Of a stretch of 64,000 nt of DNA, positions 1 to 8,577 are shown one piece after another. The stretch is taken from assembly GCA_902706235.1 (NCBI GenBank), contig CACSJR010000005.1, positions 124,001 to 188,000 on the forward strand, read 5' to 3'. The DNA is from Citrobacter sp. 18056. GTDB taxonomy: Bacteria; Pseudomonadota; Gammaproteobacteria; Enterobacterales; Enterobacteriaceae. Made by a program: the position numbers and the translations under genes. Position 1 is the first letter of the stretch, and each line of letters opens with the position of its first letter. The notes under the pieces were generated by a model. The model did not search any database. It saw only the letters and a program-made list of their open reading frames with translations, and was not told the DNA's origin.

Positions 1-1
1 T

Positions 2-802
2 GGCGGTACGTTTTGGCAGCAGGTGGTCAATCTGCCGGAGGTGCGCACCGACCCGGAAATGAACATTCGCGTTAATCCGCACGTGATTCCCGGCATGGTG
101 CAGGCCGAGTCGATTAGCTTTTTCACCGGGCTGACGATGCGCTGGTTCCGTGACGCGTTTTGTGCCGAAGAAAAGCTGATTGCTGAACGGCTCGGGACCG
201 ACACCTACGCCCTGCTGGAAGAGATGGCCAGCCGCGTACCGGCGGGCTCCCACGGCGTAATGCCGATCTTCTCCGATGCGATGCATTTTAAACAGTGGTA
301 TCACGCCGCGCCGTCGTTTATTAACCTCTCCATCGATCCAGAAAAATGCAATAAAGCCACGCTGTTCAGGGCGTTAGAAGAAAATGCGGCGATAGTGTCG
401 GCCTGCAACCTGGCGCAGATTTCGCAATTTTCCGGCGTCACTTTTGACAGCCTGGTCTTCGCGGGCGGCGGCTCTAAAGGCGCGTTATGGAGCCAGATTT
501 TAAGCGATGTCACCGGGCTGCCAGTACGTGTGCCGGAGGTCAAAGAAGCCACCGCGCTGGGCTGCGCGATTGCCGCCGGAGCCGGTGCGGGATTGTACCC
601 CGACATGGCGAGCGCGGGCGAAAAGCTGGTCAGCTGGAGCCGGGTCTTTACCCCGAACCGCGCCCATCGCGAGTTGTACGACGGCATGAAAGAAAAATGG
701 CAGGCGGTGTATGCCGACCAACTGGGCCTGGTCGACAGCGGTTTGACCACCTCAATGTGGCAGGCGCCTGGACTTGGGAAACGCGCGCCAACCTCGCCCT
801 AA
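2..802 (+). CDS. lsrK: Autoinducer-2 kinase LsrK, 3' part
   Basis: This FGGY-family kinase phosphorylates the quorum-sensing signal AI-2 in the cytoplasm, and the phosphorylated signal relieves LsrR repression. The window opens inside the gene: the frame is open from base 2, leaving 266 residues of a family length of about 530. What is seen is the C-terminal ATPase lobe, with a glycine-rich GGGSKG loop and the TSMWQAPGL tail that I recognise from E. coli LsrK. Its stop overlaps that of the convergent DUF1861 gene by three bases. lsrR and the lsr transporter would lie to the left and cannot be seen. The 5' end is cut by the window edge, so no defect is implied. Confidence 0.93.
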   Translation, partial: GGTFWQQVVNLPEVRTDPEMNIRVNPHVIPGMVQAESISFFTGLTMRWFRDAFCAEEKLIAERLGTDTYALLEEMASRVPAGSHGVMPIFSDAMHFKQWYHAAPSFINLSIDPEKCNKATLFRALEENAAIVSACNLAQISQFSGVTFDSLVFAGGGSKGALWSQILSDVTGLPVRVPEVKEATALGCAIAAGAGAGLYPDMASAGEKLVSWSRVFTPNRAHRELYDGMKEKWQAVYADQLGLVDSGLTTSMWQAPGLGKRAPTSP

Positions 803-1704
803 AAAGGAGCCGCGATTTCGCGCCAGTGCACTTCGCAATCACTGGTGCCGCAGAACAGAAGATTACGCTGCCCATCGCGGGTTAACCCGCCGGGGAAAAT
901 CACATCGCGCAAGTCATCGCGCTTGCTTTCTCCTGGCTGAAAATCGTCTCTGCTACAGATAATGCGCAGGGGCGTGATGTGCCCGCTCATCACGTTAAAA
1001 CGGAAGGAGGCCGCGTAGTAATGACGGTTTCCGGATGCATCAAAACAGGCCACGTGGCCCAGCACGCCGACCCATTGTTGATCGAGAACGTGCGCTTCGT
1101 TGACCCCGCACCAGCTGTCATCATCAAGCTGAAGCAGCAACCTGCCCTGCTCAAAACAGGATGGTTTCAACTCGCTCAGGCTGTTAAGGATAAGCCAGCC
1201 AATTTTGCCGCGCCCGCCGACCACGCCCTGTGGCCGGGTGAACATCAGGATCCGTTTATCAGGTAGCTGTAGCAGGCGAATATCTTTCATGCCCCACGGT
1301 CCAACGGCGAGGGGGCGAAGCGTAAAAATTGAATCGCCCTGCCAGAACTGCGTTCGCCATCGCCATCCGTCATGTTCAGGATTGGCGCTAATTTCCACGC
1401 CGCCAAACACCCAGCCGTTGTCGATTCGACAGAGAAACGGGTCCTGCAAATTGAACGCTGGCGCGTCTTCCGCCAGCCTCGCTGTGCCCTGCCCATCCCA
1501 GTGAAAAAACCGCACCTGTGCGTTTTCACTGTCCCGGGCTTCGACCCGGGCGGCAATAAAATGCTGTTCATCTTCGCGAAACGGCGCGGTCGGGTTGTAG
1601 ACATCACACCCCGGTACGCCGATGAACGTGACCTTACCGCTGGCCTCCGATTGTCTTCGCAGGCAGTACTCGCGATAAAGCGCATCGGTGGTGGGCAGGA
1701 TCAT
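799..1704 (-). CDS. DUF1861 family beta-propeller protein
   Basis: A 301-residue protein without signal peptide, resembling the DUF1861 family, whose members share the five-bladed propeller fold of GH43/GH130 glycosidases. Propeller-like stretches recur, such as [15 protein letters not shown] and GVNEAHV, with acidic residues at the places where propeller enzymes hold catalytic groups. It is the last gene of the leftward sugar operon and starts directly after the GH130 gene, whose stop lies at 1705-1707. By context it probably acts on, or binds, the same mannoside substrate in the cytoplasm. No reaction has been established for the family to my knowledge, so the catalytic role is inference. 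Confidence 0.75.
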   Translation of the reverse strand: MILPTTDALYREYCLRRQSEASGKVTFIGVPGCDVYNPTAPFREDEQHFIAARVEARDSENAQVRFFHWDGQGTARLAEDAPAFNLQDPFLCRIDNGWVFGGVEISANPEHDGWRWRTQFWQGDSIFTLRPLAVGPWGMKDIRLLQLPDKRILMFTRPQGVVGGRGKIGWLILNSLSELKPSCFEQGRLLLQLDDDSWCGVNEAHVLDQQWVGVLGHVACFDASGNRHYYAASFRFNVMSGHITPLRIICSRDDFQPGESKRDDLRDVIFPGGLTRDGQRNLLFCGTSDCEVHWREIAAPF

Positions 1705-2763
1705 TTACACGCGTTCCAGATGCTGCCACAGAGCGGCCATCGGCAGGGTTGCCAGCGCGATGCTTTCGTCTGCCGCGCCGTACCAGACATACAGCGTCTG
1801 CTCCCGGATTAATGCGCCGCAGGTGAACACCACGTTGCCGAAAAAGCCTTCCCGTTCGTACGGGGCGACAGGTTCCAGCAGCGGAATGGCGGATTTGGCG
1901 AGGATCTGCGTCGGATCGTTGGCATCCAGTAGCAGCGCCCCCAGGCAGTAGCGCTGCTGGGCATCAACGCCGTGGTAGATTTCCAGCCAGCCGCGATCGG
2001 TTTTCAGCAACGGCGCGCCGCCACCGGATTTCCGGACGTCCCATGCGTCACCGGAACGCCCCAGCAAATGCCGATGGTTGCCCCAGTGCAGCATGTCCGG
2101 CGATTCACAGATCCAGATTTCAGGGTGACCAAAATGGCTCGGTGCCGGGCGGGTCAGGGCCATAAATTTGCCATTAATACGCTCCGGGAAGAAGCACACA
2201 TCGCGGTTATCCGGGCAGAAAATCAGCCCTTTCTTTTCCACGCTGACAAAATCACGTGTCACCGCAAGTGCGGTGGAAATCCCCAACGGCGACACCGCAG
2301 AGTAATTGATATACCAGGCGTCGCCGATGCGGGTAATGCGCGCATCTTCACAACCAAACTGTTCGTACTGGGTATCCGGCGTAATGAACGCCTGTTCATC
2401 TACGGTGAAATTCACGCCGTCGCGGCTGCGGGCCAGACGTAAATGTGACATTGAGGTGAGCCATAAAACGGCCGGGTCGCTTTTCAGCCCAATGGTGCGT
2501 GGGTCGCTGAAGTCGTAACGCTCATCTGCCCTGTTGAACGTTTTTTCCGAGGTTACCCACGCCCCACCCTGCAAGCTGAGAAGCGGAACCACGATGTTGT
2601 CAGCCGTATCACTCAGGATACTTTCCGCTACCCGGACCAGCAGTATGATTTCACCGTTAATCTCAGCTGCCCCGGCGTTAAAGACGCAATCCACCCGCCG
2701 ACCAGGCTGGGAGGGTTTGACATCTGCTGGGGTGATGAGCGGATTTTTACTGTGCCTTTCCAT
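1705..2763 (-). CDS. GH130 family beta-mannoside phosphorylase
   Basis: A 352-residue cytoplasmic enzyme of glycoside hydrolase family 130, which mostly splits beta-mannosides with phosphate to give alpha-mannose-1-phosphate. The FGCEDARIT segment carries the expected proton-donor Asp (about residue 140). The phosphate-binding type residues also appear present: Arg in LLVRVAE, and Lys and His in KSGGGAP and IYHGV. These suggest a phosphorylase rather than a hydrolase. Its start overlaps the end of the GH13 gene by 17 bases, implying coupled translation. A phosphomannomutase in the divergent arm would use its product. The acceptor sugar (mannose, glucose or GlcNAc) cannot be read from the sequence. 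Confidence 0.85.
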   Translation of the reverse strand: MERHSKNPLITPADVKPSQPGRRVDCVFNAGAAEINGEIILLVRVAESILSDTADNIVVPLLSLQGGAWVTSEKTFNRADERYDFSDPRTIGLKSDPAVLWLTSMSHLRLARSRDGVNFTVDEQAFITPDTQYEQFGCEDARITRIGDAWYINYSAVSPLGISTALAVTRDFVSVEKKGLIFCPDNRDVCFFPERINGKFMALTRPAPSHFGHPEIWICESPDMLHWGNHRHLLGRSGDAWDVRKSGGGAPLLKTDRGWLEIYHGVDAQQRYCLGALLLDANDPTQILAKSAIPLLEPVAPYEREGFFGNVVFTCGALIREQTLYVWYGAADESIALATLPMAALWQHLERV

Positions 2764-4330
2764 GAAAACTCCTTTTAATTACACACTGATTTTTACCCAG
2801 CCAGTCTGCATCGACCCCGTAAAGCGTCTCCGCCGGGATCTCGTGCCAGGGATTCCTGACCGGCTCGCCAAAGTTAATCGCCACCCAAACCTGCTCCTGC
2901 GCGCCTTCACGCAGAAAATGGATGGCGTTGTTCTCTTGCGCCAGCAGTCGGTATGTCCCCTGTCGTAGCGCCAGAGAAGAGGCGCGGATCGCCAGCAAAC
3001 GCTGGTATTGATGCCAAAGCGACGAGGGGTTTTGTTGCTGCGCGCTGATATTGACGGTGTCGGCATCACCACACACGGGCATCCACGGCGCGACCGTTGA
3101 GAAACCGCCATTTGGCAGGCTTTCCCAGGCCAGTGGCGCACGCGACGCATCCCGCGAATGGCTGATGGCCTGTTGCAGCGCATCGTGGTGAGAAGCCCCT
3201 TCGGCAAGCGCCGAGCGGAACCAGGACTTGCCCTGCACGTCATGAATATCGGCTTCGGTAAGAGGGGCATAATTGGATAACCCGGCTTCTTCACCCTGAT
3301 AAATAAAGGGCACGCCTTCCGCCGTGAGTTGCAGCGCCGCCACCGCTGCCGCGCGGTCGGTATCATGTGCATGCTCACCAAAGCGGCCAATCATGCGCGG
3401 CATATCGTGGCTGGAGAAAAACAGCGTCGGTGGGCCGCTCAGCTGTTCGCGCATCGCCTGCAGCTGAGTGAAGATTGCCGTGGCATCAAACGTTTTCTGG
3501 CTACCCAGATTAAAGTTGAATACGACGTCCATCAGGTCTTCGCGCTGGTAGCGTTGCAGGACATCCAACGATTCGCTGCCGATTTCGCCAATCAGAAAAT
3601 AGTCGCCGCGTTGGCGAATATAACGGCACAGACGCTGGAGCGTTTTCTCGATCCCCGGCTGATTGATATCGTGAAGGTGTTCCTGCTCGCCCTCCGTCTC
3701 CGGGTTATCAACGCCTGGCCCATCAGTGGACAGAAAGTTGATCACGTCAAAGCGGAAACCGTCCACGCCCTGGGCGCGCCAGAAATCCACGATCTGATAG
3801 ATTTCGTTTTCAACCTGCGGATTACGCCAGTTGAGGTCGACCTGCTCAGGCGCAAATTTATGGTAGTAGTATTCGCCGGTATCCGGCTCTGCCGCCCAGG
3901 CGCTGCCTGAGAAAAAGGACTGCCAGTTGTTCGGCTGCGCGGAAAAAATGAAATAATCGCGGTAACGACTGGCGGGATTATTCCACGCGTCGAGAAACCA
4001 CGGATGCTGCGACGAAACGTGATTGAGCACCAGGTCGATGACCACGCGGATCCCCCGTTGGTGGCAGGCCTCCACGACGCGGGTGAAATCGGCCAGTTGC
4101 CCAAAGCGAGGATCGACCGCGCAGAAATCGCTGATATCGTAGCCATTATCGACCAGCGGCGACGGGTAGAATGGCGTTATCCACACCCCGCCAACGCCCA
4201 GTTCAACCAGGTAATCAAGTTTTGTCAGCAGCCCGGCGAAATCCCCCAGACCGTCTCCATTTCCGTCACAAAACGACGGCAGATACACCTGATAAAACAC
4301 GGTGTCTCGCCACCAGCGCTGAGTCTTCAA
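2747..4330 (-). CDS. GH13 alpha-glucosidase, oligo-1,6-glucosidase type
   Basis: A 527-residue cytoplasmic GH13 enzyme. Conserved regions are in order: DLVLNH (99-104), QVDLN (163-167), GFRFDVINF with nucleophile Asp195, GEIG with acid/base Glu249, and SSHD with Asp309. Val196 directly after the nucleophile and the QVDLN motif resemble oligo-1,6-glucosidases and dextran glucosidases, where Val at this place goes with alpha-1,6 preference. The residue before His-Asp is Ser instead of the common Asn. It sits 10 bases downstream of the ABC permease gene and overlaps the GH130 gene, so it belongs to the uptake operon. It probably trims glucose from an imported oligosaccharide; the exact linkage is inference. 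Confidence 0.88.
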   Translation of the reverse strand: MKTQRWWRDTVFYQVYLPSFCDGNGDGLGDFAGLLTKLDYLVELGVGGVWITPFYPSPLVDNGYDISDFCAVDPRFGQLADFTRVVEACHQRGIRVVIDLVLNHVSSQHPWFLDAWNNPASRYRDYFIFSAQPNNWQSFFSGSAWAAEPDTGEYYYHKFAPEQVDLNWRNPQVENEIYQIVDFWRAQGVDGFRFDVINFLSTDGPGVDNPETEGEQEHLHDINQPGIEKTLQRLCRYIRQRGDYFLIGEIGSESLDVLQRYQREDLMDVVFNFNLGSQKTFDATAIFTQLQAMREQLSGPPTLFFSSHDMPRMIGRFGEHAHDTDRAAAVAALQLTAEGVPFIYQGEEAGLSNYAPLTEADIHDVQGKSWFRSALAEGASHHDALQQAISHSRDASRAPLAWESLPNGGFSTVAPWMPVCGDADTVNISAQQQNPSSLWHQYQRLLAIRASSLALRQGTYRLLAQENNAIHFLREGAQEQVWVAINFGEPVRNPWHEIPAETLYGVDADWLGKNQCVIKRSFHGKAQ

Positions 4331-4340
4331 TTACTGCTCC

Positions 4341-5168
4341 TTATTTCAGTGACAACGACATGCCCTGGAGGAAATATTTACGGAACAGGATGAAGAGCAT
4401 GACCACGGGTAGCATCTGTAGCACGGACCCGGCCAGTACCGGGCCGAGATAGACGCCATAGGATTTACTGAAGGTCGAGAGCAGGACCGAAAACGGCATT
4501 TTATCGACGTCACGCATCACGATAAGCGGCCAGAGAAAGTTGTCCCAGGAACTCGAAAAGGTGAACAGCGCCACGATGGCAAGGATCGCTTTGTTCAGCG
4601 GCATCATCACATGGCGCAAGATTCCCCACAGGCTGGCGCGGTCCAGTTTCGCGGCATAAATGTAGTCATTCGGCGTGCCTTTAAAACTTTGCGAGACCAT
4701 GAAGATCCCCCATGCACCCATGGCATACGGCAGGATCATCGCGCTGTAGCTGTTGATCAGACCCAACTCACGCATCAGCACAAACTGCGGAATGATGAAC
4801 ATAAATGCCGGGAACACCATCTGGGCTATCAGCAGATTTTTAAACACGCCTTTGCCGAAGAAATCGGTCTTCGCCACCGCATAGCCCACCAGCACCGAAC
4901 TCAGCGTCACGGTGAGGGTGATGGTCAGCGAGATAAACAGCGAGTTGCCCAGCGTGCGGAAAAACGGCTTATTGGCACGCTGGCTGTTATCCAACAGGAA
5001 GCTGTAGTTTTCCAGCGTCCAGTGGCCGGAGAACAGTGACTCGGTGTAGATCTGTGCGGTCGGCTTCAGTGAGGAGAGCACCATCCAGATAAAGGGATAC
5101 AGCCAGCTCAGCGCCAGTAATAGCATCACGGCATGAACAATCAGGCTTTGAGGCGTTAATTTTTGCAT
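4341..5168 (-). CDS. Carbohydrate ABC transporter permease (MalG type)
   Basis: A 275-residue inner-membrane permease of the CUT1 sugar family, with about six hydrophobic segments. The cytoplasmic coupling (EAA) loop is seen around YAAKLDRASLWGI followed by PL, which contacts the ATPase. Its ATG follows the stop of the MalF-type permease gene with no gap, and the GH13 gene starts 10 bases after it. It should form the membrane channel with the 288-residue permease. The ATPase is encoded in the divergent arm (9962-11029). The family assignment is secure; the sugar transported is not known. Confidence 0.9.
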   Translation of the reverse strand: MQKLTPQSLIVHAVMLLLALSWLYPFIWMVLSSLKPTAQIYTESLFSGHWTLENYSFLLDNSQRANKPFFRTLGNSLFISLTITLTVTLSSVLVGYAVAKTDFFGKGVFKNLLIAQMVFPAFMFIIPQFVLMRELGLINSYSAMILPYAMGAWGIFMVSQSFKGTPNDYIYAAKLDRASLWGILRHVMMPLNKAILAIVALFTFSSSWDNFLWPLIVMRDVDKMPFSVLLSTFSKSYGVYLGPVLAGSVLQMLPVVMLFILFRKYFLQGMSLSLK

Positions 5169-6035
5169 TCACACAATCTCGATATTTTTTTCGCAAAGGC
5201 GTCTGAACAACCAGATAGTCAGGAAACTGCACGCCGCAACGATGATCGACATCATCGCCGCCCAGCTCGGTTTCATCTGCTGGAAAGCCACTTCATACAT
5301 CACCACCATTGGGCTGGTGGTGCTGTTCAATGGCCCGCCGCCGGTTATCAGATACGGCTCGGTGAAAATGCTGAACGCGACGGTTATCGCCAGCACCATC
5401 ACCATCACGATTTGCGGATTCATCATCGGGACGGTTATCGACCACACCAGGCGAAAGCGCCCGGTTTTATCCAGCACGGCGGCGCTGTAGATATCTTTCG
5501 GAATTGCCTGCATGCCGGAATAGAGAATAAGCCCGTAGTAGCCGACAAATTTCCAGGTCACGATCAGCGCAATGGACAACATCGCGCAGTCAGGGCTGGT
5601 AAACCACGGCACGGTGATACCAAACATCTCGCGCAGGAAGGCGTTAACCGGCCCGTATTCGCTGAACATTTTGGAAAAAACTATCGAATAAGCGACACCA
5701 GACGAGATATTGGCTAACAAAAAACTCAACGCAATAAACGCTTTGCCATAACGTATTTTCTTCAACCCGGCAGCAAACAGCATTGAGGCAATAAATACGA
5801 TGGGGATGTAATAAAGCAAAAAACGAAACACGTTGAGCATCGAACGCCAGAACAATTTATCCTGAATAACGCCAATAAAATTCCCCAGCCCGATGAATTT
5901 AGGCGTTCCGATAAATTGCCATTGGGTGACACTCAGTACCAGCAACCAAATTAAAGGATAAAACCAGAAGACTGCGGAATATCCTATCCACAAAGAGGCC
6001 AAAAAGCCTCCGGTGCGTGCGTCGCTACGTCCCAT
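5169..6035 (-). CDS. Carbohydrate ABC transporter permease (MalF type)
   Basis: A 288-residue inner-membrane permease of the CUT1 family, with six predicted membrane segments and a coupling loop around YSAAVLDKTGRF. It lacks the long extra periplasmic domain of true MalF, as is usual for the short MalF-like permeases. It lies 6 bases after the solute-binding protein gene and abuts the MalG-type gene, in the standard order binding protein - permease - permease. It pairs with the 275-residue permease to carry an oligosaccharide across the inner membrane. Confidence 0.9.
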   Translation of the reverse strand: MGRSDARTGGFLASLWIGYSAVFWFYPLIWLLVLSVTQWQFIGTPKFIGLGNFIGVIQDKLFWRSMLNVFRFLLYYIPIVFIASMLFAAGLKKIRYGKAFIALSFLLANISSGVAYSIVFSKMFSEYGPVNAFLREMFGITVPWFTSPDCAMLSIALIVTWKFVGYYGLILYSGMQAIPKDIYSAAVLDKTGRFRLVWSITVPMMNPQIVMVMVLAITVAFSIFTEPYLITGGGPLNSTTSPMVVMYEVAFQQMKPSWAAMMSIIVAACSFLTIWLFRRLCEKNIEIV

Positions 6036-6041
6036 TATTTT

Positions 6042-7328
6042 TTACCGTTGCAGTATTTGATTAATTTCCGTGCCCGACTGCTCCAGCGCGCTGGCAGGTT
6101 CTTTCTGATTAAAAATCACTTCTTCCAGCATTTGCGTCATGCTGCGCTGTATTTCGGTGGTTTTGGTGGTCGCCATCGGTGGCAATGCCACGTCGACATA
6201 CGCCGCAATCTGTTTTTCAATCGGGTTGCTGTCGAAATACGACACAAACAACGGGTTACTCATCAGGTCAGAACGGGCGGGTGGCATCCCTGTGGTTTCC
6301 AGCCAGAGCCGGTCGTTTTCGACTTTGCTGAACACCCATTGCATAAAGGCCCAGGCCTCGGCTTTATGTTTGCTGGTGCTGAAAATCACCAGCCCTTTAC
6401 TGTCGCCGAAGGTATACGGATGGGGAGACCCCGTTTCGGTCAACATTGGGCCAATCTCTATCGATTTCAGCACGTCTGGATACTGCTTACGGTAACGAGC
6501 GATATCCCACGGCCCGCGTGCAGAGGCCAGTACCAGTCCGCTGGCTAAGGGGTCATCGGCCGAGGTGAAGTCGTAACTGCTCCAGCCCTGCTGAAAAACA
6601 TGGCCCATAAACGTTAATACTTTCTGGCCATCAGCGGTGTTCATGCTGGCCTGATTGCCGTTGAGATAAGGCTTGCCCTGACTCTGTGCGTAGAACAGCG
6701 GAATGAGATCAAACCAGCGTTCCCACCAGTTTTTCCCGGCGGTCAGTTGCATGACATACCCGTTGTTATCCGCTTTGCGAAGCTTCGCCAGGTGATAAAG
6801 ATCGTCATAGGTCCGCGGGGCATGGTCATAGCCATATTGCTTGAGCAGATCACTCCGCCACCACCAGACAATCGGGTTAACGTAGAGTGGCAGGACGCTT
6901 TGGTGACCGTTTATTTTCCAGGCGGGCATAATGGATGACATCTTTCTGCCGTCGATCAATGTATCGAACCCTGGCATTGTCGCTAAATCTTCCACCATCC
7001 CTTGTTCAGTGAGTTGGCTGGCGAAGCCAATAAATATATTGCTGGAAATATCTGGCTCAGTGCCTGAAGCCAGCGCATTCATTATCGCTTCTTCTGAGCT
7101 GCTGGCCGCAGGAATTGGGGTAAATGCAATGGGTGTATGACTGGGGTCCTGATTCCACTCTTTGACTATTTTGCTCCAGAAGGCTTCTTCATTTTCATTG
7201 GGCGCAACCCACATTTTTATAGTAGGTCGAGCATTCGTATTTTCTATTTTTTCATCCGGACCACAGCCGATAAGGGTTGTCGTAATAAAGACAGCCATAA
7301 TCCATTTAATGAATGAGAATATATTCAT
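6042..7328 (-). CDS. Sugar ABC transporter solute-binding lipoprotein
   Basis: A 428-residue extracellular solute-binding protein of the CUT1 cluster. The N-terminus has a short hydrophobic signal ending in the lipobox LIGC, with lipidated Cys22 followed by Gly. It therefore looks membrane-anchored rather than freely periplasmic, which is less usual for a Gram-negative sugar-binding protein. Aromatic-rich segments such as IVWWWRSDL and KNWWERWFDL are typical of oligosaccharide-binding members. It is the first gene of the leftward operon and is transcribed away from the LacI-type gene, with a palindromic candidate operator in between. The ligand is unknown; neighbouring enzymes point to a mannose- and glucose-containing oligosaccharide. 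Confidence 0.88.
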   Translation of the reverse strand: MNIFSFIKWIMAVFITTTLIGCGPDEKIENTNARPTIKMWVAPNENEEAFWSKIVKEWNQDPSHTPIAFTPIPAASSSEEAIMNALASGTEPDISSNIFIGFASQLTEQGMVEDLATMPGFDTLIDGRKMSSIMPAWKINGHQSVLPLYVNPIVWWWRSDLLKQYGYDHAPRTYDDLYHLAKLRKADNNGYVMQLTAGKNWWERWFDLIPLFYAQSQGKPYLNGNQASMNTADGQKVLTFMGHVFQQGWSSYDFTSADDPLASGLVLASARGPWDIARYRKQYPDVLKSIEIGPMLTETGSPHPYTFGDSKGLVIFSTSKHKAEAWAFMQWVFSKVENDRLWLETTGMPPARSDLMSNPLFVSYFDSNPIEKQIAAYVDVALPPMATTKTTEIQRSMTQMLEEVIFNQKEPASALEQSGTEINQILQR

Positions 7329-7410
7329 GACACCCTCGTAATTAATACCGTTATTTTAATTTTTCACACAAAGATATTGAACGGTGAGGAGAGTAGCACC
7401 GGTTATTTTT

Positions 7411-7424
7411 GTTTAACGTTAAAC
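7411..7424. promoter_or_regulatory. Candidate LacI-type operator
   Basis: A perfect 14-base palindrome, GTTTAACGTTAAAC, with central CG lies in the 190-base gap between the divergent binding-protein and LacI-type genes. The form, an even palindrome centred on CG, is that of LacI/GalR-family operators. One site could control both arms. Confidence 0.65.
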
Positions 7425-7518
7425 TCATCACAAAACTTGTTGTGCTTCCCGCTAATATTAACCGCAGTAAAATAACTAAAATATATAATAATCGAATAGG
7501 TACGCGGCAAATATAATC

Positions 7519-8562
7519 ATGGCAAATACAATAAACACTAAAAATAAAATAACCATAAAATCATTGGCAAAATTATTAGGGGTTTCACATACCACGGTCT
7601 CTAATGCCTGGAATAATCCAGAGAAACTCTCCCGCGAATTGCGGGAGCACATCCTTAACTACGCCCAAAAAAAGGGATTTCAGGGTCCGGATAAACTCGC
7701 GCGGGCACTGCGTATCGGGCGGGCCAATGCGGTCGGGGTTATTTTTAACGACGCAATGAGCTATGTCTTTGTTGATACGCACGACATCAACCTGATGCGT
7801 GGCATCGCCAGCGCCTGTGAAAAAGAGGGTCTGAATCTGGTGCTGATCCCCCTGAATCATCAACCGGGAAAGGCCTTTTCTCCCGTCACGGCGCTGGTGG
7901 ATGGTTACATCCTGAATGCCACCTATCAGCACGACGCGATCATTCAGCAAACACTGGCACGAACGTTGCCCATCGTGACGCTCGATTTCGCTTTACCACA
8001 GTACAGCAGCGTCTCTATCGATAATGCCCGCGCAATGCAGGATGTCAGCGAATATCTGCTGGCGAAGGGCCATCGGGATTTCGGCATTATTGCCTTTCCC
8101 TCCCGCAAAGGCGCTGAGGGTTTGCAGCCCTTAACGGCGCCCATTTCGGGTGATAACGCAGTAATGCTCACCCGGGTTAATGCCTGCCATAAAACCCTGG
8201 CGGCCCATGACCAGAGCACACAGTGTTGGCTGTATCAGACAGAACATGATGAAGACCATGGCGCACTGGCCGCCGAAGCACTGTTACAGAAATACCCACA
8301 GATTACGGCGCTGATTTGCCTTTCCGACCGATTTGCGGCCGGTGCCGTTCGTTACTGCACCCAAAACAACCTATTGATCCCGCAGCAGGTCGCCATTACA
8401 GGGTTCGATAACACCACGGCAGAGAGTCAGGGCATTGGCCTGACAACCATCTCACAGGATGCAATGAAAAAAGGCCAGCTCGCGCTGGAACTGTTGTTGA
8501 GCGACGGCCCGGTGGCCCATGTTGAGCTTGAACACCAGTTCATTATCCGTGAGTCGGCGTAA
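7519..8562 (+). CDS. LacI family transcriptional regulator
   Basis: A 347-residue DNA-binding regulator. An N-terminal LacI helix-turn-helix (about residues 13-35, with LAKLLGVSHTTVSNAWN) is followed by a periplasmic-binding-protein-like effector domain; the segment ITGFDNT near residue 295 is typical of the family. The start lies 94 bases right of the palindromic candidate operator. It is followed by the phosphomannomutase gene after 15 bases, so it is probably cotranscribed with that gene and the ATPase. It likely represses both arms and responds to the imported sugar or a breakdown product. The hinge sequence is less canonical than in LacI itself (SNAWN in place of SRVLN). Confidence 0.88.
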   Translation: MANTINTKNKITIKSLAKLLGVSHTTVSNAWNNPEKLSRELREHILNYAQKKGFQGPDKLARALRIGRANAVGVIFNDAMSYVFVDTHDINLMRGIASACEKEGLNLVLIPLNHQPGKAFSPVTALVDGYILNATYQHDAIIQQTLARTLPIVTLDFALPQYSSVSIDNARAMQDVSEYLLAKGHRDFGIIAFPSRKGAEGLQPLTAPISGDNAVMLTRVNACHKTLAAHDQSTQCWLYQTEHDEDHGALAAEALLQKYPQITALICLSDRFAAGAVRYCTQNNLLIPQQVAITGFDNTTAESQGIGLTTISQDAMKKGQLALELLLSDGPVAHVELEHQFIIRESA

Positions 8563-8577
8563 CGCTAAAGGGAATTT

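Noticed and set aside
799-802. Overlapping stop codons of lsrK and the DUF1861 gene as a sign of a joint system
   Set aside because: Convergent overlap of stops is common in compact genomes; no functional link between AI-2 and the sugar locus is shown by it.
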